A stretch of 5,736 nucleotides of DNA from Alphaproteobacteria bacterium UBA2954 (GTDB lineage Bacteria; Pseudomonadota; Alphaproteobacteria; Puniceispirillales; Puniceispirillaceae). This document shows, piece by piece, positions 1-5,736 of the stretch. The notes below the pieces were generated by a model, which had not been told where the DNA came from, made no database searches, and saw only the letters and a list, made by a program, of their open reading frames with translations. The stretch covers positions 8,811 through 14,546 of the forward strand of contig DEBO01000180.1 of assembly GCA_002348585.1 (NCBI GenBank), given 5' to 3'. The translations under genes and the position numbers were made by a program. Within the stretch, counting starts at the first letter, position 1. Each line of letters opens with the position of its first letter.

Positions 1-357
1 ATGCTCGCGGGTCTGTGGCATTGGCCCATCTGCTGCTGAAACAACAAGAATAGCACCATCCATCTGTGCTGCTCCTGTAATCATGTTCTTTACATAGTCA
101 GCATGGCCAGGACAATCTACATGCGCATAGTGACGATTCTCTGTCTCATACTCAACATGCGCTGTCGAAATCGTAATCCCACGAGCACGCTCCTCTGGCG
201 CACCGTCAATCTCATCATACGCCTTAAACTCGGCCCCACCAGCCTCAGCCATAACCTTCGTAATCGCCGCTGTCAGTGTCGTCTTACCGTGATCAACATG
301 GCCAATAGTCCCAATGTTACAATGGGGCTTCGAACGATCAAACTTCTCCTTAGACAT
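1..357 (-). CDS. tuf: Elongation factor Tu, N-terminal part (cut by window edge)
   Basis: EF-Tu is the cytoplasmic GTPase that delivers aminoacyl-tRNA to the ribosomal A site. The 119 visible residues cover most of the GTP-binding domain. They include the P-loop GHVDHGKT (residues 19-26), switch I with RGIT (59-62), and the G3 motif DCPGH (81-85), whose His85 is the conserved catalytic histidine (His84 in E. coli numbering without Met). The NKCD and SAL motifs and domains 2 and 3 lie beyond the left edge. The start [12 protein letters not shown] matches the family and sits 8 nt after an AGGAG. It follows fusA by 35 nt, the usual str-operon order. Codon choice is odd: all ten Glu codons are GAG and all seven Lys codons are AAG, whereas rpsG mixes GAA and GAG. 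Many proteobacteria carry two tuf copies; whether this genome does cannot be seen here. Identification is certain. Confidence 0.98.
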   Translation of the reverse strand, partial: MSKEKFDRSKPHCNIGTIGHVDHGKTTLTAAITKVMAEAGGAEFKAYDEIDGAPEERARGITISTAHVEYETENRHYAHVDCPGHADYVKNMITGAAQMDGAILVVSAADGPMPQTREH

Positions 358-363
358 ATCCGT

Positions 364-370
364 CTCTCCT
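364..370 (-). promoter_or_regulatory. Ribosome binding site of tuf
   Basis: AGGAGAG lies in the 35-nt fusA-tuf spacer, with its AGGAG core 8 nt before the ATG at 357. It is a strong Shine-Dalgarno at good spacing, consistent with the very high expression expected of EF-Tu. The spacer shows no promoter or terminator, so tuf is probably translated from the fusA transcript. Confidence 0.85.
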
Positions 371-392
371 GCTATCAAATAGATTTTTCAGA

Positions 393-2531
393 TTAAGCCA
401 TTTTTGCTCTGACTTCATCAGCCACGGCCTGAGGTACTTGCTCATAATGGTCAAATTGCATTGAATATTGAGCACGACCCTGGCTCATTGAACGCAAAGT
501 ATTGATATAACCAAACATATTTGCTAACGGTACCATCGCATCAATAGAACGCGCATTTCCGCGTTGATCCATACCTCCAACATTACCCCTACGTGAATTA
601 AGATCACCAATAATGTCACCGACATACTCTTCTGGTGTAATTACCTCAACTTTCATAATCGGCTCAAGAAGACGAGGTGCTGCTTTTTCAACGGCCTCTC
701 GGAACGCGGCGCGCGCAGCAATTTCAAAGGCGAGAACTGATGAGTCAACATCATGACTAGCTCCATCAATCAATTCAACTTCAAAGTCAATTACCGGAAA
801 GCCTGCGATAACACCTGTTTCTTTTGCCTGCATAATGCCTTTTTCTACCCCAGGAATGAATTCTTTTGGAACAGAACCACCGACAATTGAGTTAGTAAAA
901 CCATAGCCACCTCCGGACAAGGGTGAAAAGATTAACTTAACACGGGCAAACTGGCCAGAACCGCCAGACTGCTTTTTATGTGTGTAATCGACTTCAACCT
1001 CTTTAGTAATTGTCTCACGGTAGGCCACCTGCGGCGCACCAATATTTGCCTCGACCTTAAATTCACGCTTTAATCGGTCAACGAGGATGTCCAAATGGAG
1101 CTCGCCCATCCCTTTCATGATGGTCTGACCTGATTCAGCGTCAGACGCTACCTGGAAGGACGGGTCCTCAGCAGCCAACCGTTGCAAACCAGTGCTCATC
1201 TTTTCCTGATCATTCTTTGATTTCGGCTCAACAGCAATTTCAATCACAGGATCAGGGAAGGTCATCGTTTCCATCACCACTTGCTGCACCGGATCACATA
1301 ACGTATCGCCTGTTGTGGTCTTCTTCATCCCTGCCAGCGCGACAATATCACCAGCAAAAGCCTCATCAATTTCTTCACGGTTATTCGAATGCATCATCAT
1401 CATTCGACCAACACGTTCACGATCCCCTTTTGTCGAATTCATTAGACTATCGCCTTTCTTAAGAGAACCAGAATAAATCCGCACAAAAGTCAGTGAACCA
1501 ACAAAAGGATCATTCATAATTTTGAACGCCAAACCTGTAAATGGTTGCTGGTCATCAGCGCTCCGTTCTATATCGCGCGTCTCTGTTTCATCACCTGGCT
1601 TAAAGCCTTTATAAGATGGTACATCTAACGGGCCAGGCAAGTAATCAATTACGGCGTTCAACATGGGTTGAACGCCTTTGTTTTTGAACGCAGAACCGCA
1701 AATGACAGGCACAAATGACATGTTCAAAGTGCCCTTACGGATTAGACGCTGAATTGTGTCAAAATCAGGCTCGTCCCCTTCAAGGAACGCTTCCATAACG
1801 TCATCATCCTGTTCAACTATCAGCTCAATGAGCTCAGCACGCATTTCTTCTGCTTTGCCTTTCAGCTCAGGACGAATTTCCCGAAGATCCCAGCTCGCGC
1901 CTAAGTCTTCAGAATTCCAAACCCATTCTTGCATGGTCACCAAATTTACGAGACCCGCAAATTCACTTTCAGCTCCGATCGGCATATGAATTGGAAGAGG
2001 TGTAGCCCCAGTCCGATCTTTTATCATAGCAACGCAGTTGAAGTAATCTGCACCGATTTTGTCCATCTTGTTAACGAATACTACTCGGGGGACTTCATAA
2101 CGATCCGCCTGACGCCAAACTGTTTCAGTCTGCGGCTCAACACCAGCATTTGCATCCAAGACACAAACCGCACCGTCCAATACAGCCAATGATCGTTCAA
2201 CTTCAATCGTGAAATCAACATGCCCTGGTGTGTCGATAATATTGAAACGAAATTTTGCGTCGTCAGGGTCTGTGCCATACTCACCGGATGGGGTCTCGCC
2301 ATCTTCGGTCCTAAACCAAAAGCAAGTCGTTGCTGCGGATGTAATTGTGATTCCGCGTTCCTGCTCCTGCTCCATCCAATCCATCGTGGCCGCGCCATCA
2401 TGCACTTCACCAATCTTGTGCGACCTGCCTGTATAATAGAGAACGCGTTCTGTTGTGGTGGTCTTACCGGCATCGATGTGCGCCATAATACCAAAATTAC
2501 GGTAACGTTCCAGAGGATACTGTCGAGACAT
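393..2531 (-). CDS. fusA: Elongation factor G
   Basis: EF-G is the GTPase that drives tRNA-mRNA translocation and, with RRF, ribosome recycling. The protein has 712 residues (E. coli 704). The G domain shows the P-loop AHIDAGKT (17-24), switch I RGITI (59-63), DTPGH (100-104, catalytic His104), NKMD (154-157) and GSA (279-281), with the G' insert at about 165-265. Domains II (about 300-415), III (about 420-495, including GMGELHLDI), IV (about 500-620, with the tip motif HDVDSS, His593) and V follow. A loop at residues 73-96 between switch I and G3 is about 12 residues longer than in E. coli. The start is ATG at 2531: a TTG three codons upstream touches the Shine-Dalgarno and cannot be used, and [14 protein letters not shown] fits the family N terminus. 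The gene lies between rpsG (31 nt) and tuf (35 nt) and looks intact. Confidence 0.98.
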   Translation of the reverse strand: MSRQYPLERYRNFGIMAHIDAGKTTTTERVLYYTGRSHKIGEVHDGAATMDWMEQEQERGITITSAATTCFWFRTEDGETPSGEYGTDPDDAKFRFNIIDTPGHVDFTIEVERSLAVLDGAVCVLDANAGVEPQTETVWRQADRYEVPRVVFVNKMDKIGADYFNCVAMIKDRTGATPLPIHMPIGAESEFAGLVNLVTMQEWVWNSEDLGASWDLREIRPELKGKAEEMRAELIELIVEQDDDVMEAFLEGDEPDFDTIQRLIRKGTLNMSFVPVICGSAFKNKGVQPMLNAVIDYLPGPLDVPSYKGFKPGDETETRDIERSADDQQPFTGLAFKIMNDPFVGSLTFVRIYSGSLKKGDSLMNSTKGDRERVGRMMMMHSNNREEIDEAFAGDIVALAGMKKTTTGDTLCDPVQQVVMETMTFPDPVIEIAVEPKSKNDQEKMSTGLQRLAAEDPSFQVASDAESGQTIMKGMGELHLDILVDRLKREFKVEANIGAPQVAYRETITKEVEVDYTHKKQSGGSGQFARVKLIFSPLSGGGYGFTNSIVGGSVPKEFIPGVEKGIMQAKETGVIAGFPVIDFEVELIDGASHDVDSSVLAFEIAARAAFREAVEKAAPRLLEPIMKVEVITPEEYVGDIIGDLNSRRGNVGGMDQRGNARSIDAMVPLANMFGYINTLRSMSQGRAQYSMQFDHYEQVPQAVADEVRAKMA

Positions 2532-2540
2532 GGGCTTCAA

Positions 2541-2546
2541 CTCCGT
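2541..2546 (-). promoter_or_regulatory. Ribosome binding site of fusA, decides the start
   Basis: ACGGAG precedes the ATG at 2531 by 9 nt. The alternative in-frame TTG at 2540 directly abuts this GGAG with no spacing, so the site selects the ATG. It lies within the 31-nt rpsG-fusA spacer, which holds no other visible signal. Confidence 0.8.
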
Positions 2547-2562
2547 CTACAAATACTTAAAA

Positions 2563-3042
<480 letters not shown>

Positions 3043-3044
<2 letters not shown>

Positions 3045-3414
3045 ATTTAGGCCGTTTGGCCCCATATTTAGACCGGCGTTGACGGCGATCCGAAACCCCT
3101 TGTGTATCCAGCGTCCCACGAATAATATGATAACGTACACCCGGCAGATCCTTCACCCGACCGCCCCGAATAAGTACGACAGAGTGCTCTTGTAGGTTGT
3201 GCCCCTCGCCTGGGATATAACTTGTGACTTCAAATCCATTTGTCAGACGGACACGCGCAACCTTACGCAGAGCTGAGTTTGGCTTTTTTGGGGTGGTTGT
3301 GTACACACGCGTGCATACACCGCGTTTCTGTGGACACGCTTCCATGGCCGGCACTTTATTTCGTGATGTCGGACGTGAGCGTCCATGACGGATCAACTGG
3401 TTAATTGTTGGCAT
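3043..3414 (-). CDS. rpsL: 30S ribosomal protein S12
   Basis: S12 sits at the 30S decoding centre and controls accuracy of tRNA selection. The protein has 123 residues (E. coli 124) and is gap-free over its core: [23 protein letters not shown] (residues 25-47 in part), [20 protein letters not shown] (57-76) and [12 protein letters not shown] (85-96), ending GAKRPK. Lys43 and Lys88, where classic streptomycin resistance changes fall, are wild type. Asp89, the residue methylthiolated by RimO in many bacteria, is present. YIPGEG in place of the E. coli YIGGEG and the shorter C terminus are alphaproteobacterial traits. I chose ATG 3414 because [11 protein letters not shown] is the conserved N terminus and follows AAAGGG by 6 nt. 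An in-frame ATG at 3468 would add 18 residues with no family match, encoded across a terminator-like hairpin. It is the first gene of the str operon. Confidence 0.98.
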
Positions 3415-3420
3415 AACAAG

Positions 3421-3426
3421 CCCTTT
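3421..3426 (-). promoter_or_regulatory. Ribosome binding site of rpsL, decides the start
   Basis: AAAGGG ends 6 nt before the ATG at 3414. It is weaker than the AGGAG sites of the downstream genes but well placed. The T- and A-rich tract just upstream (3438-3453) would leave this site unstructured and could help initiation through ribosomal protein S1. It supports the short S12 N terminus over the extended one. Confidence 0.65.
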
Positions 3427-3437
3427 ACTACCCGTAC

Positions 3438-3482
3438 AAAAATAAAAAATAAACAGTCGATCCGGCACCGCCGACTAGACTG
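3438..3482 (-). terminator. Terminator-like hairpin just upstream of rpsL, possible attenuator
   Basis: On the minus strand, CAGTCTAGTCGGC (3482-3470), loop GGT, and GCCGGATCGACTG (3466-3454) form a 13-position stem. Eleven positions pair, one of them G-U; the two mismatches are T-C and G-A. The hairpin is followed at once by TTTATTTTTTATTTTT (3453-3438), 14 T in 16. That is the form of an intrinsic terminator. It ends 23 nt before the rpsL ATG and downstream of the only good promoter I found, so full termination here would silence the str operon. A conditional (attenuator) role is therefore inferred. Alternatives are a weak backstop for rpoC read-through that is usually bypassed, or an S1-binding translation enhancer. 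The two mismatches make terminator strength uncertain. Confidence 0.5.
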
Positions 3483-3540
3483 TCTTCAGTTTCCCAGTAG
3501 GGATACGATTTTTTCCCTGTATATTCTACCCAGCGTCTAG
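3475..3540 (-). other. Possible antiterminator pairing in the rpsL leader
   Basis: CTAGAC (3540-3535) is the exact complement of GTCTAG (3480-3475), which forms part of the 5' arm of the terminator-like hairpin before rpsL. TG (3532-3531) can add two pairs with CA (3482-3481) if GC bulges out. This pairing and the terminator hairpin cannot form together, as in attenuators. The match is short, so chance is a real possibility. Confidence 0.25.
3492..3518 (-). other. Two competing short hairpins in the rpsL leader
   Basis: AGGGA (3518-3514) pairs with TCCCT (3503-3499) around a 10-nt A-rich loop. The same TCCC (3503-3500) can pair instead with GGGA (3495-3492) around the tetraloop TACT. A further small hairpin, ACTG-AAGA-CAGT (3490-3479), uses the first bases of the downstream terminator arm. 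Each stem is only 4-5 bp, so they show that the leader can fold in alternative ways but not that it does. Confidence 0.25.
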
Positions 3541-3604
3541 GTTTATGACCTTCAAAGACATATGACCGAGCAAACCTACTACCTGAGTCAACAAGGATTG
3601 GCGG

Positions 3605-3634
3605 ACTATAAGGGCGAAAAGGCACTAGGGTCAA
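3605..3634 (-). promoter_or_regulatory. Predicted sigma70-type promoter of the str operon
   Basis: TTGACC (3634-3629, five of six consensus bases) and TATAGT (3610-3605, five of six) are separated by 18 nt. Transcription would start near 3598, giving a leader of about 180 nt before the rpsL ATG. It is the best promoter match in the 305-nt rpoC-rpsL spacer. Its -35 lies within the 3' arm of the upstream terminator-like hairpin. A TTGACT at 3591-3586 has no good -10 at a normal distance. It probably drives rpsL-rpsG-fusA-tuf apart from any read-through from rpoBC. Confidence 0.6.
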
Positions 3635-3656
3635 GTTTTATTTTGTCCCTAATGCC
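3617..3656 (-). terminator. Terminator-like hairpin after rpoC
   Basis: GGCATTAGGG (3656-3647) pairs along its full 10 bases with CCCTAGTGCC (3630-3621), with one G-U pair, around a 16-nt A-rich loop, and is followed by TTTT (3620-3617). It lies 64 nt after the rpoC stop, a sensible place for the end of the rpoBC operon. The large loop and short T run suggest a weak or partial terminator. The hairpin also contains the -35 of the predicted str promoter. Confidence 0.45.
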
Positions 3657-3719
3657 CTAAATTTTCTTCCAAATTATGTTGCAGATGCTACCAGCCTGTC
3701 CAATGCCATAGTCCAGCAT

Positions 3720-5736
3720 CTATTCAGCTGGCAATTCGGAGACCTCTGCATCATCAAAGCTAGCCTCAGCAGTAAGTTCTGCTTGCTGTGATTCAGCTTC
3801 AGCCCGTTTCAGGGAAATAGTTTTATCCCTGTCAGATGCGATTGCTCGCAAACGATTCATAACCGAACCAGTGCCTGCGGGGATCAAACGGCCAACAATA
3901 ACATTTTCTTTCAAGCCCTCCAACCTGTCTTCACGTCCAGAAACTGATGCCTCAGTCAGCACCCGTGTTGTTTCCTGGAAAGAGGCAGCAGACACGAATG
4001 AGCGAGTCTGCAAAGATGCTTTTGTGATGCCAAGTAGCACCGGACGCGCCTTGGCTGGCGCAAAGCCTTCAGCCTCAGCGATTTCATTTGCTTTTGCGAA
4101 TTCCTCACGCTCAACCTGTTCACCAACCAGCAACGTGGTTTCTCCTCCATCCTCTACTTCAACTTTTTGTAGCATCTGGCGAACAATCGTCTCTATATGC
4201 TTATCGTTGATTTTCACGCCTTGTAGACGATATACATCCTGGATTTCCTTAACTAGATAGTCGGCAAGTGCTTCCACCCCAAGGATATTCAAAATATCAT
4301 GTGGCACCGGCGAGCCATCAAGAAGCAAATCGCCTTTTCGGACTGTATCACCTTCATTCACAGCAAGCGAACGCCCCTTCGGCAATAGATATTCTACCGG
4401 TTCAATGCTACTATCAAGTGGCACCACCCGTATGCGACGCTTGGCTTTATAATCTGTTCCAAACTCAACACGTCCATCAGTTTCACTAATCACAGCAAAA
4501 TCCTTTGGACGGCGTGCTTCAAAAAGTTCGGCGACCCGCGGCAAACCGCCGGTAATGTCACGTGTTTTAGAGGATTCACGAGGAATACGGGCCACTACAT
4601 CACCGGCTTTTACCTCCGCACCATTTTCAACAGACAGGATCGCCCCTACCGGTAAGAAGTACCTGGCTTCATTCCCATTTGATAAATTCAGAACCTCACC
4701 ATTTGCATCCCGCATCGTAATCCGCGGTCGTAGATTAGCTGATTTCCCTGTCTGCTTACTCTCAATCACTTCTCTGCTGATAATTCCTGTTGCTTCGTCT
4801 GCGACTTCCCGCACAGAAACACCATCCGTCAGATCAACATAATTGGCGATCCCTTCCAACTCTGTGATAATCGGAATTGTATATGGGTCCCATTCAATCA
4901 GAACATCACCAGGATTAACCGTATCTCCGTCCTCGAAAAAAAGCTTACCGCCATAAGGCAGACGGTAACGCGCTCGTTCCGCATCCTGTTCATTGACAAT
5001 CGTAAGCTCTGCCGAACGGCTCATGACAATGGGCTTACCATCCGTACCACGAACCAAACTTACATCTTGCAGTTTCACTGTACCGACAGCTGTTGATTCG
5101 ATATTGTTCGCTTCTGCCCCTCGTTGAGCAGCCCCACCAACATGGAAAGTTCGCATTGTTAATTGTGTTCCGGGCTCACCAATTGACTGTGCGGCGATAA
5201 CACCAACAGCTTCACCTATATTTACAGTTGTGCCTCTGGCCAAATCACGTCCGTAACAAGTGCCACAAACGCCCACACTTGACTCACAGACCAAAACAGA
5301 ACGCACATAAGCCTGGTCATTTCCGGATTCTTCGATTTTTTCTAAATGGTCTTCGGTGACCATTTCACCAGCCCTAATAATGACTTCACCTGTCTGCATA
5401 TGACACAGGTTGGCAGCCAGGAAACGCCCAAGAATACGCTCAGATAACGGGTCAACAATTTCCGACCCGTTCATGGCATGATTGATTGTAATCCCCTGCT
5501 TAGTGCCGCAATCATGGATCGTGACAATACAGTCCTGAGCTACATCAACCAAACGACGTGTCAGGTAGCCAGAATTTGCTGTTTTAAGCGCTGTATCTGC
5601 CAGGCCTTTGCGTGCTCCATGAGTTGAGTTGAAATACTCTAGCACATTGAGACCTTCTTTGAAGGAAGACTTGATTGGCGTTTCGATGATTTCACCCGAT
5701 GGTTTGGCCATCAGCCCGCGCATACCAGCGAGCTGT
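3720..5736 (-). CDS. rpoC: RNA polymerase subunit beta', C-terminal half (5' end cut by window edge)
   Basis: Beta' forms the RNA polymerase active-site cleft with beta. The visible 671 residues start at [12 protein letters not shown], which matches E. coli beta' residue 739 onward, so the lid, the zipper and the NADFDGD catalytic loop lie outside. Counting the Met at 5723 as residue 1, alignment to E. coli is gap-free through the trigger loop. The bridge helix is at about 25-60 ([20 protein letters not shown], with T48, A49 and G52). The second zinc site is complete (C72, C146, C153, C156, equal to E. coli C814, C888, C895 and C898). The trigger loop has M190, R191 and H194 (M932, R933, H936). 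An SI3-like insertion of about 190 residues (about 200-386) splits the trigger loop. [27 protein letters not shown] and GRLIPAGTG follow. The acidic C-terminal tail (about 621-667) ends in TAG and has little similarity to E. coli. It is the last gene of the rpoBC operon. Confidence 0.98.
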   Translation of the reverse strand, partial: QLAGMRGLMAKPSGEIIETPIKSSFKEGLNVLEYFNSTHGARKGLADTALKTANSGYLTRRLVDVAQDCIVTIHDCGTKQGITINHAMNGSEIVDPLSERILGRFLAANLCHMQTGEVIIRAGEMVTEDHLEKIEESGNDQAYVRSVLVCESSVGVCGTCYGRDLARGTTVNIGEAVGVIAAQSIGEPGTQLTMRTFHVGGAAQRGAEANNIESTAVGTVKLQDVSLVRGTDGKPIVMSRSAELTIVNEQDAERARYRLPYGGKLFFEDGDTVNPGDVLIEWDPYTIPIITELEGIANYVDLTDGVSVREVADEATGIISREVIESKQTGKSANLRPRITMRDANGEVLNLSNGNEARYFLPVGAILSVENGAEVKAGDVVARIPRESSKTRDITGGLPRVAELFEARRPKDFAVISETDGRVEFGTDYKAKRRIRVVPLDSSIEPVEYLLPKGRSLAVNEGDTVRKGDLLLDGSPVPHDILNILGVEALADYLVKEIQDVYRLQGVKINDKHIETIVRQMLQKVEVEDGGETTLLVGEQVEREEFAKANEIAEAEGFAPAKARPVLLGITKASLQTRSFVSAASFQETTRVLTEASVSGREDRLEGLKENVIVGRLIPAGTGSVMNRLRAIASDRDKTISLKRAEAESQQAELTAEASFDDAEVSELPAE

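Noticed and set aside
2081..2494. Second minus-strand open frame inside fusA
   Set aside because: Overlaps the EF-G G domain in another frame; EF-G motifs are all intact in the main frame, so there is no frameshift to explain.
2532..2540. TTG start three codons upstream of the fusA ATG
   Set aside because: It directly abuts the GGAG of the ribosome binding site, leaving no spacing.
3526..3561. Eleven-codon frame MSLKVINLDAG in the rpsL leader, a possible leader peptide
   Set aside because: No Shine-Dalgarno at a proper distance and no run of regulatory codons. It does cross the possible antiterminator arm, so it could be reconsidered if ribosome profiling showed translation.
3586..3591. TTGACT as the -35 of a second promoter
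   Set aside because: No acceptable -10 at 16-19 nt; the nearest AT-rich hexamers are 20 nt or more away.
3657..3719. Twenty-codon frame starting directly after the rpoC stop (TAGATG)
   Set aside because: No ribosome binding site, no recognisable product, and it ends at the terminator-like hairpin.
3871..4260. Plus-strand open frame opposite rpoC
   Set aside because: Antisense shadow of a conserved rpoC region; serine-rich low-complexity translation and no ribosome binding support.

Overview
The window carries one strand-coherent block of core gene-expression genes, all on the minus strand. In transcription order (right to left) they are the 3' part of rpoC (RNA polymerase beta'), rpsL (S12), rpsG (S7), fusA (EF-G) and the first 119 codons of tuf (EF-Tu). 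This is the classic bacterial str operon immediately downstream of the rpoBC operon. Both window edges cut a gene: rpoC lacks its 5' part and tuf lacks its 3' part.

The proteins point to an alphaproteobacterium. S12 has 123 residues, starts [11 protein letters not shown], carries YIPGEGHN and ends GAKRPK. S7 has 156 residues and ends AFSHYRW. EF-G starts [20 protein letters not shown] and has a CFWFRTEDG segment followed by an extended loop, much as I recall from Rhodobacterales and related marine alphaproteobacteria. Base composition looks moderate rather than GC-rich, so a marine lineage of moderate GC (SAR116-like, for example) is possible. The order or genus cannot be fixed from this window.

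Layout on the + coordinates: 1-357 tuf (partial); 358-392 spacer with the tuf ribosome binding site; 393-2531 fusA; 2532-2562 spacer; 2563-3033 rpsG; 3034-3042 a 9-nt spacer; 3043-3414 rpsL; 3415-3719 a 305-nt spacer; 3720-5736 rpoC (partial). The tight spacing (9, 31 and 35 nt) and a good Shine-Dalgarno before most genes indicate one co-transcribed rpsL-rpsG-fusA-tuf unit. It supplies the 30S decoding-centre protein, a 30S head assembly protein and the two elongation GTPases.

The only real non-coding region is the rpoC-rpsL spacer, and it is the most interesting part. On the minus strand it holds, in order: a terminator-like hairpin with a short T run after rpoC; a good sigma70-type promoter whose -35 lies inside that hairpin; a leader of about 180 nt with several mutually exclusive short hairpins; and a second hairpin followed by a 16-nt T-rich tract that ends 23 nt before the rpsL start codon. 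Because this second terminator-like element lies downstream of the only good promoter I found, it looks like a possible transcription attenuator for the str operon. That is an inference from sequence only; the T-rich tract could instead simply aid translation initiation. I saw no mobile elements, CRISPR arrays, tRNAs or rRNAs, and no undescribed multi-gene system.
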